Assembly (NCBI GenBank): GCA_028095005.1
Contig: JAMFTS010000058.1
Coordinates: forward strand, 1 to 64,000
Length of the DNA stretch: 64,000 bases
Reading direction: 5' to 3'
From: Rhynchospora pubera
Lineage: Eukaryota > Streptophyta > Magnoliopsida > Poales > Cyperaceae
The position numbers were made by a program, and so were the translations under genes. The notes below the pieces were generated by a model. That model was not told the origin of the DNA and did not search any database. It was given only the letters and a program-made list of their open reading frames with translations. Positions 23,877 to 36,795 of the stretch are shown here, in pieces (position 1 is the first letter of the stretch; every line of letters begins with the position of its first letter).

Positions 23877-26800
23877 TTAGATCGGCTGGCCTTTCGGGAC
23901 AATTTGGTCTTTAATCCACATGTAAATAGGCACCAAAACAAAGTAAGCAGCTGCGATAGTGCCCAGAATGAATCGCATCAGGAACACAAATGGATTCACT
24001 GGTTTACTCACATCCTCTTTCTTTGGGCCAAGCTGTAAAAAAAATAATAAATATATTAAAAGATGATACATAAACAAAAACAAAAATACACATCGGAAAA
24101 AAAAATAAAGAGAGAAGGCAGTGAAAAAGGCTTCATATTACAAGCTCGAGGAAGTAGAACTTTAGCAACAAATCTGAACTAGAAGCAGAGTTTGCTAGCA
24201 TATTTAGAAAAAAAGAAACCAATAACTAGGAAAAGAATCTGTTCAGACAAGCCTCTAACCTAGTGCAGACGAGTACCACTTCTTACAATGTAATCTAGAA
24301 TAACTAAAGGAGTTAATAGTGTGGTTCTACGTATAGCACTGGTTGACCATTGCTATGGTTCCAAATCTACACATTGAAGTTTTGTGATCAGCAGATCCAA
24401 GCCGTTCAATGTGATCTACCCATTGAAAATTTTCTAGAAACCAAATTTTGCATCTTATACTATTTATAACAACTGGACAGAAACCACCATAATCTTGAAA
24501 GTTACAGAAAAAAAAAAAGAAGAAATGGCACCACTTTCTCCCAATCCATCAAAATTGTTCTTAGCAAAAATCTAATAAATAAAAGAAGTTGGCCCAGGTG
24601 AGTTGGATTGGCTGTTCGAATCTCAGAAGTTGAAATTTAGAGTCATAAAACCAAACCTATTGGTGTTATGCACGGCATTATAGCTAACTAAATTACCCAA
24701 TTATATATGGAACCTATCACATCACTGTTCCACTGTTTCAGTCTTGTCAGATGGTACCAGCCCAATTTCACATTACCATACAATGCCAATACGACCAGGC
24801 ATGTACTATGATCGTCGCAATCATCTGTTTCAAACTGTTGCTGGAACTACCTTACATATGCTAACAAAATCTTAAACACATATGCTGAGCACAAAAATGC
24901 TGGTCAACACAATTAATTCACTCAACCAACCTGAAATACATCGCCATGACCTGGTCTTTATTATGAACCCGATGCCAAATGGGAGTCAATAAGGCTCAAA
25001 CCATAGATGGCTAATAGCCCAGCCAAACTAGGTTCAGGTCATGCATTGTTTTCAGGGTCTGGGATCATTTCAGCCTTTTTAAGTGTAGGCTAATTACAGT
25101 TCACATATCACTCAGGTTTAGGACACATATAAAGAGAAGAGAAGGGACCCTATCAGGTTTTTATAAAAGTAAATTGATTTTTTTAGACGTGGCCTAGTTT
25201 ATTTGGATTCAGACTTCAGGTTAAGCCATTTTGTTGCGTCTAGCAGCTCAGATTTTGGGCTTCAATAAGTGGTCAGTATTACTGTTATTATTGTTACTGA
25301 ATTGAATAACAGGTTGGTATTATCATAATATTAAAATAGAATATCTGTTATTATTATATCAGCATCTGACATTTGTACACCATTTTTAAAATATGTGATA
25401 AAATGTAGAGTAATTCAAAAATCATTTTTCCACTCTATTCAAAAAGATAGCGAGAGAACCAAATGGAGTCTTATTATGAGGAACAACAATGATATTGATA
25501 AAAAAAATAAAAGAAAATAAAGGAGATGGCACCTCGAGAGGGGAGTCACCAGACTGCCTCTTGACACCAGTAACAGAACATCCCATTATGAGGCCATGCC
25601 GGCGGACCCCACGGTACCATTTGGGCCCAATGCGCTTGATCTTGACATCCTGGAATCCTGCCTTCTTGAACCACTCAATGTACTCTTCCTCCTTTGGGAA
25701 CAGCATCCACATGTCAGCAAAGAACCGTGAGAGCCAGAAAGTTGGGTAAACGGGTCCTATTAAACATGCAAGCCCACCAAGTCTAAGCACCCGGTAGGCT
25801 TCTTTAATTCCCCTCTGTGGGTCTGGCCAGTACTCGATGCTGCAAGGGCAAACAACAACGAAGTGTATTACGACAAACCCATGATAGATTTGAAAAATCT
25901 TGTATTGTGCTCATATAACACGGCAGTAATGAAAAAGGGCTTCAGTTTGGGTAGGATATGTTGTTCTAGATATCACCAGTACATATGTTGCCATCATCAA
26001 ATTTGAAGCAAATTAAGCCATAATTTGCAATTAAGCATCATGAACCTCATCCTGATGTAATTGTGTATGAAATCGTTGTGAAATATGCAATTTAATCTCA
26101 ATTTTAAGCAGATCGATTCTCAGTTTACACAGTACCTTGCTGCATATCACTGTCATTATTTGCCAAAACTGATAACACTACAATTAGGATAAACTTATTG
26201 TAGTGGTTCCATAATGTCATGTCGTGAATGACTATATGTATACAAACTTAAACATCAAATTGCTAATAATCATTGCCTTGACTATTAGCAAGTTTCATTA
26301 ACCATAAACATCAAATTGCATACCGTGAAGTAAATTAAAGAAAAGAATATGAAGAGAACCAAAAATCAACCTTCCAGCTGAAATATAGCGATCAAATGTA
26401 TCAGTTGGGAAGGGCAAATCCTCAGCATCTCCTTCAATTATGGTGCACTCCTTTAAGGGCTCCTTCTCCCGGGCCTTGGCCAGTTGATGTGGCGACTGGT
26501 CCAGAATCGTCACGTTTTTCGGGTCTACATGCTTAACAATTCCCAAAGTTGTAAACCCAGTACCGCCTCCTACATCCACAGTTTTCAATTTCTTGGAATA
26601 TAAATCAGCCGGCTCCAATGCATCATCTCTCATGTCTTCAGTCCAGTGGCCGGGGTTTATGACATGGTCATACACTATTGAGAGAAAACGGTAGAACCAG
26701 AAAGCTTCCTTCTTGTGTTGAATGAACCGCGGCTGAGAGACGGGCCGTGACGACGAGAGGCTGCACCTGGGCCCCACCATCTTTGGAGCTCTCTTCATAG

Positions 26801-26903
26801 CAAAGTTTATTTTGGGGCGTGAAGAGAGAAATTTGGGGTTGGTTGGAGAGACCACTCTTGTAAGTGTGAGGTTTTCAGTGCCATTTAGCATATAAGTAGC
26901 CAT
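23877..26903 (-). CDS. VTE3: MPBQ/MSBQ methyltransferase, plastidic
   Basis: This is the SAM-dependent methyltransferase that methylates 2-methyl-6-phytyl- and 2-methyl-6-solanesyl-benzoquinol in the plastid inner envelope, a step of tocopherol and plastoquinone synthesis (Arabidopsis VTE3/APG1, the IEP37 family). Three exons join in frame on the minus strand: 26903-26371, 25839-25533 and 24032-23877, all with GT/AG borders, giving 331 residues, close to the 338 of the Arabidopsis protein. Residues 1 to about 50 are a Ser/Arg-rich plastid transit peptide. FIQHKKEAFWFYRFLSIVYD follows. The SAM-binding motif is VDVGGGTGFTT (109-119), with ILDQSPHQ (133-140), EGDAEDLPFP (157-166) and SIEYWPDPQRG (178-188). 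The C-terminal exon holds one membrane segment (about 294-318) and ends in VPKGQPI. All expected motifs are intact, so the gene looks functional. Intron 2 (1.5 kb) has a diverged Mutator-MITE relative. Confidence 0.95.
24033..25532 (-). other. Intron 2 of VTE3
   Basis: A 1500-bp intron with GT/AG borders. Around 24360-24470 the phrases GCCGTTCAATGTGATCT and GAAACCAAATTTTGCAT resemble the arm of the Mutator-like MITE at 13571 but are strongly diverged. Nothing else is recognised. Confidence 0.6.
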
Positions 26904-27300
26904 TGTTTCAGATTAAAGCACGAATTGTACCTCTACAATTTAGAGAAAACCATGCGTTGGGAAAAAGTAAGAGAACCAATTGAATATTGATCTCTTTCTT
27001 CTTACTAACTTACTTTGGAGAAAAGATTGCAACTTTTTATGAGAGGAAAGAGAGCTCACCAATTGGGGCTTTGTTGGAGGGAGAGAAGAGCGCGTGGCGA
27101 AGGGAGAAGGGTGGGTTGATGGGGCACACACACACACCACAAAAAAATCAGATAGAATTCGAGGCTAGTGAGGAGTAGTGAGGGATTGTGTGACTGGAGT
27201 GAGGCAGCGTGTGCTTTTCTCTCCGTTCGTTTGTTGTGATTCTGGGACTGGAGTGAGGCAGCGCATTCTTCTCTCTCCGTTTGTTTTTAGTTTTGTTTGT
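26904..27300 (-). promoter_or_regulatory. 5' UTR and upstream region of VTE3
   Basis: The region just upstream of the methyltransferase start. ACTGGAGTGAGGCAGCG occurs at 27193 and again at 27247, each followed by a TTCTCTCTCCGTT-like block, giving an imperfect tandem duplication of about 54 bp. No certain TATA box was found. Confidence 0.4.
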
Positions 27301-28019
27301 TTGCTGAGTATGGGGCTCTGAAATCTGCACTGTTCCAATCTGGACAATGATTATTGAATTTTATTTGTTAGATACTTGCTCCCTACATACTATTGCGCTA
27401 TTTTTACTGAAATTTCTTTCGTTATTTGCAGTTTTCTATATAAAACGAGGAATAACATTGGATAGAGTTGTTTCGAAAATTCTAAATAAACTAAAATTTT
27501 CAGATTTGAAAGTTAAGTTGAGAAACTTATGTGTTATCTTAAAAACAATATAAATATTATGTACCTGAAAAGAACCAATGGAAATTTCAATGAAAAATGA
27601 ACTTAGGAAAAATGGAAAATTTTTCAAATAATATGTACTTAATAATAAAAAAACAATTCAGCATTTCATTTAAAGCGTGATTGAACACAAAAAAAAAAAC
27701 ACACGCGCGCACATTTTAGTTGATAAGGAAGGTGATCACGAATCTAAAAAATTTAAAACTGATCCTTCTCTTCGTCAAAACGTACAGCAAATTTTATCAA
27801 AATAAAAAGTACAGCAATTTTATAAAGTCAACAGGTTCGTAAATTTGAATCAGAAAAAATGTCGTAAAGAAACAACATAAATAAAATTAATACTCGTACC
27901 ATGTAGCATTTTCCTTAAAAGTTCGGACGAAACTTTCCCCAACAATTAAATTTTTTTCCACATTTAACGACCATTATTGGGTCGGACAACAATATCTATA
28001 CCACATTTTTTTCTTTGAT
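27301..28019. other. Intergenic, nothing recognised
   Basis: A/T-rich DNA, short CACACGCGCGC run near 27700; no gene or defined repeat. Confidence 0.5.
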
Positions 28020-28253
28020 ATTTTACAAAATTCTTAATCTAAACAATTCTAGACCCTTCAATAACTATGATTTTTAAAAATATCAAAGAAATACTAAAAT
28101 AATTCAGAAAAATATAAAATTTTGTCTCCAACGAGATTTCAATATAGAGAACACATTGAATGGTTCGAATCGACTGTTAGAATCACGAAAATTGAGATTT
28201 GATCGTAGCTTACGGTTGCATCCGTCAGTCGTGGTTGATTTTAGCCCATCTCA
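28020..28253. mobile_element. Truncated Mutator-like MITE (half copy)
   Basis: Matches the right half of the 13571-13974 element, from ACAAAATTCTTAATCTAAAC through GAGATTTCAATAT(A/G)GAGAAC and GTCAGTCGTGG to the shared end TTTTAGCCCATCTC. The left arm is missing, so only one terminus is present and no target duplication can be checked. Confidence 0.7.
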
Positions 28254-28876
28254 AATAAGATCATAATAATTTCACAAAAAAGATTCAAACATTTGTTAAC
28301 ATCATTATAGACCGTTGATCTTGTGCAACCTAATCTGATGTACGATTTAGATCTGTATTTCAGACAAAGAGTCGGACTCCTTTACAGAAAAAGATCAAAA
28401 CGCTGAATGATTATTTTTTTTTATTTTTTTTAAATTTATGCTCGCAGTAAAGAAAAAAGAAAAACAAATCAACCATCTCTCATCATATTAAAATTGCCGT
28501 CTAATAAAATCGCCTTAAATTTTTTTTCTTATTTTCACACAATTGGATAGACTCATTTGCTCTTCCTTTCTTTAACCTGCATTGAATTGCATGGTTCCGG
28601 ACATCCTCCTTCAACTTACATTGAGTAACCATTCCCTGGCACCTTACACTGCTTCCTATTTATGAACTCGTATGCTAGTACAATATAATATAAAAAAAAT
28701 ATATGTAAAGAATACAAGAGAAGTGTAATAATTAAAAAAATAAAATAATATTTACTGCATTTGACAATAGAAACAAAATAATATATTTTCTCCTTTCTGC
28801 CATTTTGTATTTTCTTCATAAAAAGATATTATTACTACATTTCTTACTCCCTAAAATCAAAATTAGAAATGATAAA
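28254..28876. other. Intergenic, nothing recognised
   Basis: A/T-rich spacer; near 28310-28370 the phrase ACCGTTGATCTTGTGCAACC resembles text common in plant MITEs, without definable ends. Confidence 0.4.
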
Positions 28877-29135
28877 TGTCATCTGTAGTTTTGTCATCCC
28901 TACCATCGTAAAATACAAAATGAACGCATACAACAAACAAAACAAACAAAATAAATATATAGATGATCAAAATGAACACTTACAAACAAATAAGTATTGT
29001 CATCTCTTGTTCAGATTTTTATATGCACATTCAATTTATTTTTATTGAATATTTATATTCACTTTATCTATATTTTATGTGTTAATTTTCTGTTTAACGA
29101 TGACAAGAGATGATAAAACTGCTGAGGACAGTAAT
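28877..29135. repeat. Foldback repeat, diverged copy
   Basis: Contains GTTTTGTCATCCCTACCATCG, AAACAAAATAAATATATAG and GAACACTTACAAACAAATAAG, then an inverted GATGACAAGAGATGATAAAA. The order matches the better-preserved palindrome at 47425-47730. It is decayed; no target duplication was resolved. Confidence 0.5.
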
Positions 29136-29689
29136 CAATTTCCTATCAAAACAAGATCACAATTCATAAAACTAAAATAAAATTTTTCAAAACTACCCAA
29201 AAATCTTTGTACGTTAACCGAAAGAACTGGCCCAAAGTGGCACGCAAGAGGGCTCTAGTATGGGCCTACTCTTTTCTAAGGTCAACTAGCAGACCAGATG
29301 TGGCCCAACTAATACACCACACTAAATTCCTTATTTTCTAGTTCTCCACGAGTTCGAGAAAGCAAGAATTTAACTTGAGCACAAGCAAAAGAAACTCAGC
29401 TCAAAATGACAGTCCATAAAATAAAAACCTCATTAGTCATTACTGTGTCCAAGCTCAATCCATATAATCACATAAGAATAACATGTGTTACTACAGGAAC
29501 GACATCAAAACATATATAAATAGGTGTTCCACTCACTACAGTTGTTTTACTGTAGTTAGCACTATTCAAGAACAGTGTGTGGCTGACAAGTGGACCCCGT
29601 TTGACAGACTCGATTTTAAATACTATTTAAGAACAGTAATTCAATCTAGACCGTTCATTTCTTTCTATCGATCTTAGCCATTCGATTCG

Positions 29690-30746
29690 CGTCTCCTTCT
29701 CCGTTCGATGGGTTTCTCTCACCTCGATAGGCTCTCTCTCTTTGCTCGCTCTCTCAGATCCCTACGACGGACCGGGTAGATGGGATACCGCATGTGGTTC
29801 CTGTACGGCGCTGCAATCGCTGCTCTTTCCCAGATCTTTTTTCTAGAGAGTTCTCGGTACATCTCTATCTCTCCTCTTTCTTCTTTGCAGTCAATTCTCT
29901 CTCCATTTTGCTCAACCCAGCAATTCACAATTTTTAGAGAAGCGATTCACAATTTTTTTGCTCTTTTGTCTTTACTGGTGGTTTTCTTTATCGTAGTTCT
30001 TCTCTTTTCTTCTTTGCTTTTGTTTTTATTTCGTTTTGGTCTGATTAATTTCATCATCTCTCTCTATTGCAGGATTTTAGGGTTTGTCTCGCCGATTGCT
30101 ATCATTGATTCCTCTCTTAACGTTTGCGCTGATCAGTTTGCCTTCGCTTCTATTGTGTTTTATCTTGGTCAGTACTCTTTTCCACATTCATTATTTTAGA
30201 TTAGTGTCTTTGTTCAGGGGTTATTAGGTTTATCTGTTTTAGAATTCAATGTATGGAGTTTATACTCAAGCTGCTGCTAATCATGAGTTGCTATTGCTTT
30301 GTTTTCAGAACTTGACAACACTGATGGTACTCTTGAGTACTTTGTTCTTGGTTCTCCGGTGATTTTCAGAGATCAACATGCACCGTTGTTTCTTAAGCTT
30401 CCATTTTACTTATTTTTTCTTCTATTTCTTTCTAATAAAGTATACCTAGGAACATAAGATTGGCCTTACAATTTTTTGGAAGGGACAAAATAATTACAGG
30501 AGAGAACTAGAAAGAATTTTTGTTCAAAACTACTGATCTGCGCGTAAGAGGTTCAATTATTTTGTAAATTTGTGACACAGTGTCATGATCAATAGCTATG
30601 TATGTGCTTTTGTATTTTTCAATCTTTTAAATTTTGAAATTGATGATTTTTATTGGTTCTGGAGAACTACAGAAGGGATTAATTCAAATTGTGGAAGCTC
30701 AACAGAAGAACGTTGCCATGAAGATGGTGCAGGATGCAAGGCCAAA
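29690..30746 (+). other. Unresolved transcript-like locus
   Basis: Promoter- and exon-like composition begins near 29690 (CT-rich, ATGGGTTTCTCTCACC), and ATG at 29780 opens a frame whose first 26 residues start MGYRMWFLYGAAIAALSQIF, a plausible membrane segment, before a possible GTACAT donor near 29857. A later candidate exon, 30673-30746, has a CTACAG acceptor and a GTAAGC donor and reads as IQIVEAQQKNVAMKMVQDAR in a frame open across it. The two cannot be joined with confidence, and I do not recognise a family. It may be a small gene, a non-coding RNA or a decayed gene. Confidence 0.25.
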
Positions 30747-33700
30747 GTAAGCCATATTTACCTTTTCTTAATGATTATTTTTAATATTTTCTTTGTGTTT
30801 GGTTGAATGCTCATTTCTTAAATGTATATTTTAACTGTCCATGTGTTAGATTAAATGCTCGATCTAAGATCCGTGTGACGTTTAATCCCTTATTTCTTCT
30901 TTTGGCCTTTGTCAGCTGCTTTGTGACAGATGCCAATGCGAAGGAAGGGTTATGACAGACAAGTAGACCTTGCAATCAATAGGCCAAAGACATGGTCATG
31001 CCACGTCAGGATGACCGTGTTGTTGAAGCTTTTCATGAGGCGATTACGAAAAAGTATTTCGAATTAGAAAAAAAAAAAAAGAGGCTGATGTTGGCCAAGT
31101 CAGGTTTGCCTCTCATTTTATTTTTAACAAGGTTTTAATTTTATAATTTTTGTATATTTTCTAATTTTTGCATTGTTCTATATTTTTTTTATTTTATAAT
31201 TTTTGTATATTTTTCTATATTTTTGTATATTTTCTATATTTCCTTGCAGATTACATGTTTATGTTATTATATGGGATTGCATTCACTGAGATTGGCAACA
31301 AAAGAAGAAAAATAAGTCAGCATATCACCCTTACAGTAAGAACATCAATTTTATTATTTTAGGTATGAAATTATTTGTCATATTGTGTTGTCAATTTCAG
31401 AATAGAATAACAGGGATGTGATCTATCTTGAAATCTGATTTGGCCAAGATAGTATCGTAAGGTGTACTCTATACATTGGGCCTGTTATTGTCAAGGGAAA
31501 AATCCAAATAGAAAAAATACCAGGATATATAGCTAGATTATGAACACGAAAATGCTAGAACATTTCCATTGCAGATGTTATTCAAATTGAAGTCTGCTTC
31601 AGTATGCAAGTTTTCCAATATAACAAAATAATTGTTGAGTTGTATCTAATTTAAATGCAGGATACATAGATCATTTCAAGTATGATAATGCACAAGCAGA
31701 TATACTGAGCCAACAAATAGGTACTTTTACAGTTTTATTCTTCTTTGTTAATATGAATAATTGTGTCAGTAGAGAAGAACTGTCTCCATCTGCTATCAGA
31801 AATAGCACTATGAGGAATGGAAGTTCCAAGTAAATAACATCCATTATTTTCATGCCAAAGATTTTCTTGGAAAATTCCTTCACTTCTATGTTTGCCTCTC
31901 TATATTCAGTATAATTATACAGAAGGTTGGCTATTGAGATAGTTCTTTGTAAATGCAACTTTTTATCATCCAAAGTGCAAACATGTTTTTGTACTATGAT
32001 TGCTCAAATTTCATATGCAATTTCTCTTTCCTGCTACTTTTTTTTCAGTACAATCTAATAGGCCATTGCTTGCTTCCTGAGGTAATTTATTACCTATTGT
32101 TCATTATATGTGTTATTATTGTTGATTCTTGCTTATATAGCTATACAGTAAACATAATTAAGTCGAATAAAATATGTATTCAATAATGAAGGATCTCTTA
32201 CCGGAACAATGGACGATGGACAACGGAGGATCCCTTTCCAGAACAAGAAATTGGGATAAGATATTTTTATTGTTTCATTGTTGAAAAAAAAAATTAAGTT
32301 CGCAATATATCAGGTAGTGGATGATGCCTCTTCTGCATGTGTGTTCTGAATAAGGCATTAGAAGAAAGATTTTTTTTCAAAAGCTTCAATTTGATTTGTC
32401 TGATTCATGTGTTCATACTATGTCAAGTTTGGTATTTTATTTGACCATAAATCTGAGTTAATGTGGTATAATTATCTTAAGGACTTTTGCGTAAAATTGT
32501 CCACCATATATCTTCTTTCATAGCTCACACTTGCTTTGTTTATTTGATCTATCTTTTAGGTATTCAATACTCATAAACGACTAACATAAACTTTTATAAG
32601 CTTGGATATGTGGCACAATAGTTCGTCTGTGGTCCCATAACAGTGGGTCCTTATATCAGGTATGGTAAATTTCAGTTGTCTTATATGATTCACTGATCAA
32701 TTTACATTTACGACAGGAATGATGTAAATGTATTTCTTATTATAGATGTAATGCAATGAGAAATGATGTATCAAAAATTATTTTAGTTTTGAGTAAACAT
32801 TGATGCTTTATTTTAGCCCTTTTATAGAACTAGGGTATACTGGTGCAGTGTCATATTGCATTTAATGCATACGAACAAAACATGATGAAGTGCATCTTGG
32901 GGAGTTCAGTATTGAAATCTGTTGTTGGTTATTCCTTGAACATACACATGTATAACCATATGCCTCCAAATCATAGTTAGATGCACTTATTATGTTCAAT
33001 TTTAGATAAAAGATGAGTTTGTTTATCTTCTAAAGTGTCTTAGTATCGGACCTGCTTAATATGATATCGTATTTTTTTACTATTTTACTTTGGAAAATAA
33101 CTTATGAAAACAACTTTAATTAACCATATTTTCTTTATTTATTTTTATTTCATGTAGATGAGTGCATATTGTAATAGGACAAACAACTCACTTCTAATTT
33201 CAAAGAGGAGATAATTTTAGATCCCTCCTAGGATGTATTTGGAAAGGTATATTCACCACCATGCATTGTTGATTTTTAAATTTTGACATCTGTTAGGTGT
33301 TAGATTTTAACTTTTATTTTTGTATGTAAGATGACATAAGAGTACTCCAGTAAACGACCAAAATAAGAATCTTATTTTGAGACAGCCAATACATGGAGTC
33401 TAAAATTATTGTACCGGAACATGCGATTCTTATTTTGAGGCTGTTGAGATTCTTATTTTCAGATGACATTAGTTGGTTATTTTAAATTTAATTTTGCTTT
33501 ATTGTCTATTTTTTTTTCAGCCGATAGAATTTAATTCAATGCTCCTACATTAATATTATTGTACATTCTTTGTGTGAATGCAGACATCACTAAGCCATGT
33601 TTTGTTATTCCGAGTTTTCAAGTTATATATACAACTCCAATCTTCAAATTACGCAAATCAACTAATATTCACCTTAAATATTACGCACCTTCTTAGATCT

Positions 33701-33913
33701 GTGTGTTGTGCCCAAAAAAATTTATACACAATTATATTCTAATAACTCACTGGCAAGAATAGATCGCGCAACGCGCGAATACCCACTAGTAAAACTATAA
33801 GAGTCAGAGACCAAATATTAATTTCATAACAAAAAGCAAATGCCATCATCCTCTCTATCAGCCCCGGAATGAAACCACTTATTGTACAATTAAACTGTAC
33901 TTTGTAGTAAATC
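30747..33913. other. Intergenic, nothing assignable
   Basis: A/T-rich DNA. If the candidate exon before it is real, a stop follows quickly in a possible next exon (about 30930-30968). Near 33345-33480 GAATCTTATTTTGAG occurs twice in a local direct/inverted arrangement. No gene is supportable. Confidence 0.4.
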
Positions 33914-34750
33914 TCAGGCAATTGGTGGCCTGATGCCTTTAGGAGGTGGCGGTGGCGGTGGCGGTGGGACCTCAGGCGGGCCCCTTGGCGGATCAACATC
34001 AGGTGGGGTCCGCCCAGGATCACGCGGGGGAGGCGGTAAGGGAATTTCAGGGTTACGAGGTCCACCCGGCATCTCTGGCTTCGGTGGTGATGGTATGGGT
34101 GGAGATGGAAAGTCTGGACCGGGTCTAGGTATGGACGGCATTTCGGGTATCGGGTCTACACTGGGTGGCGGTGGTGGAACCTCAGGTGGGCCCCTTGGAG
34201 GATCAACATAAGGTAGGGTCCACCCAGGCTCACGCGGTGGAGGCGGTAAAGGTATTTCAGGGTCACGAGGTCCACCCGTCATCTCTGGTCTCGGTGGTGG
34301 CGGTATGGGTGGAGAAGGGATCAGCTCCGGACCGGGTCTCGGTATGGGCGGCATTTCTGGTATCGGGTCTACACCAGGTGGTGGCCCGACCTCAGGTGGG
34401 CCCCTTGGAAGATCAAAACCAGGTGGGGTCCACCCAGGCTCATGCGGTGGAGGTGGTAAGGGTACGTCGGGGTTACGAGGTCCACCCGGCATCTCTGGTC
34501 TCGGTGGGGGTGGTATGGGGGGAGACAGGAGGTCTGGACCGGGTTTCGGTATCGGCGGCATATCGGGTATCGGGTCTACACCAGGTGGCGGTTTGTTGTT
34601 CGGAAGAGGTGGTCTTGGTGGAGACAGGAGGAACACATTGTGTATCGGTATCGGTTCTACACCAGGCGGCAGGTTGATGTTTGGACAAGGAGATGAGCCA
34701 CCAATACCTAGTAAACCTCCCGGGGGAAATGTACAAGGAGGCAGGTTCAT
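33914..34750 (-). CDS. Proline-rich repeat protein (putative)
   Basis: A 278-residue frame made almost entirely of Pro, Gly, Arg, Glu, Asp and Ile. About three tandem units of roughly 70 residues carry the order PPGVDPIP(E/D)MPPIP(K/R)PGP, SPPIPPPPRPEMPGGPR(N/D)P, (E/D)(I/V)PLPPPP(R/H)EPG and P(R)GPPEV. The DNA repeats every 208-212 bp. The frame is open 61 codons further upstream without another ATG, and the nearest upstream ATG (34966 region) is out of frame. There is no obvious signal peptide at the annotated start, unlike classical wall proline-rich proteins, so the true N-terminus may be spliced or lost. A TATATACATA motif lies on the same strand near 34985-34996. The mixed composition without frame breaks argues for selection, but repeat expansion can also keep a frame open. 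Function unknown. Confidence 0.5.
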   Translation of the reverse strand: MNLPPCTFPPGGLLGIGGSSPCPNINLPPGVEPIPIHNVFLLSPPRPPLPNNKPPPGVDPIPDMPPIPKPGPDLLSPPIPPPPRPEMPGGPRNPDVPLPPPPHEPGWTPPGFDLPRGPPEVGPPPGVDPIPEMPPIPRPGPELIPSPPIPPPPRPEMTGGPRDPEIPLPPPPREPGWTLPYVDPPRGPPEVPPPPPSVDPIPEMPSIPRPGPDFPSPPIPSPPKPEMPGGPRNPEIPLPPPPRDPGRTPPDVDPPRGPPEVPPPPPPPPPKGIRPPIA

Positions 34751-36795
34751 CAGGCGAGGATGATCGGGACGGTGTGCCGATGTGGAGTATCGAGATTGGT
34801 GACCAGAGGTGGTAAGAGTTGGAAAGGAGGGAGAGAGAAGAGGTGGTACAGGTGGCCGTGGTGGTGTGAGATGATGATTTTGGATTGAGGAATGATAAGA
34901 TGATCTAATGAGTTGAGAAGAGAGTTTTTGGTCTCATTTTTAGAAGCTGAGGAGTGTTAATTGGAGAGAGAGATTGAGCAAGGCGGTATGTATATAGTGA
35001 TGTCGGTACTAGGTTACACGTGTTGTGTAATCATATAACGAGAGGGGTGGATTTTGACATGTGTCGAGTATCATTAATTAGTTATATTTTGTTTTCTTTT
35101 GAGTTTTGTTTTCATTCTTTTTATTTTTCAGTTAAAGCCCCGTAGACTTCTTCTTCTCTTTTTTGAGGACACTGAACTTAACATTGCTGACCGGTGGCCT
35201 TCAAAAAAAAACATTGCTGACCGGTATAAGACGGACATCGATATGCACTTGCAGTTGCAGATAATCAATACTTTTTATCTAAAATATATAAATAAATGGA
35301 TGTATTCAATACTTTTTATTTATAAATAACTTTGAGTAGGCGACATGTATAATTTTTTTTTTTATGTCAGTTTGTATTCAACACACTCGCTCATTAACTA
35401 TTATAAAGAAAAAAAAATCACTCGTTAGAATCTGATCGGAACAATTTTTCATCCTCCCAACTTGGAAATGGAATTCGTATTTTAACGTTATTTCGCTTAT
35501 GGCAACGATTTTTTCCGTCCCAAGTTAGAAATGATATTCTTGTACTTAATTGTGACAAATTTTCTAACACCAACAAGATAAGAAATTTGATGAGAATTAA
35601 ACTATTATTACTGTTATTATAAACAGAATATTAGGGCTAAATTAAACTATTTTTCTAAGAAAATCTTTACTTCTGACTTGTTACATGTGGGTACTTGTTC
35701 AATTTTTCTTTCTTTTTTTTTTTTCCAAAATGTTCAAGCTTAGAAGAATAGACAGCGACAAGTAATTTTTCTTGGTTCCGAAGAATACAACAGTGCGCGA
35801 CTTATTTTCTGTCAATCATGCATCAATATCAAACAATCGACTTTAAGAAATATTTGAAGAAGCATAAAGTTTTTACTTTTTACGCAACTTACATTTTCGG
35901 GAACTATCCAATCAGTATTGAATAAATTTTTAAGGTATTTTGTTTTTGTATACATCCTAGTTGTTTTGAACTATCGAGTCAATATAAATTAGTAAGCATG
36001 TGGATTATTTTATCTACTTTTGCAAATTAAAACAGCATATACAAAATATATATATATATATATTTCCCTTTCATTTTAGATCAAATGATTAAACCCGAAA
36101 TCAAAGTAGTGAAGGCATCTACACTTTTGACAAGGGAGTGTCTTATTGCGATGGCATCACTACAAAGTTACAGAGCATCAAGACCCACTTGTTCTATCAC
36201 CACCATACCAGAATCTATCATGTCGCAATGCCAATCAGCCATAGAAAACAAGCGCGGTTGGGCAATCAAGTCAATCTATAATGGCGCAACTTCCTGTTTT
36301 GTTTCTTTTATAACCTACAGGCTACAGTCTATTTTGAAATTTATAAGACATCACTAGGAACTTGAGTGCTAGGGTCCTCTGCATCACTCAAAAGGTTATT
36401 TACAATTATTTTGCAAGCATCACTGGAAAGGTTATTTAGTAGTCGCACATTATTAAGTATATCAGGGAGGAAGCTAATAAGGATATATTTACCAAACCTG
36501 GAACAGGTCTGTCTTTTTTTTTTCTAATTAGATTCATGAGGTACTAGATACCAGTGACCACACGACCAAATGGGCAATCAAATCAGCAATATCTTATTTT
36601 TTTTCCTTTAAATAAGAATTAAATCTACAAATTCTGTTATCTCAAGTCCAAATTCAAGTCACCACTAATTTAAGTAATTAAACAAGCCAATATAGTTACA
36701 ACAATTGATTGCTTTCAGTATGCACACAACATAACAAGATACATCAGCTCCAAGGTCTAATCAGTCCTCCCACCAAAACAAGCTCATGCTTTCAG
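34751..36795. other. Intergenic, nothing recognised
   Basis: Contains the likely promoter of the proline-rich ORF (to about 35000), then A/T-rich DNA with a (TA)n run near 36047. No other gene is seen. Confidence 0.5.

Noticed and set aside
25489..25749. Plus-strand frame over VTE3 exon 2
   Set aside because: Antisense shadow of a conserved methyltransferase exon.
33933..34763. Glycine-rich open frames on the plus strand opposite the proline-rich ORF
   Set aside because: CCN-rich proline codons read as GGN glycine codons on the other strand. The minus frame is longer, uninterrupted and keeps phase across the repeat units, so I kept that one, though strand choice is not certain.
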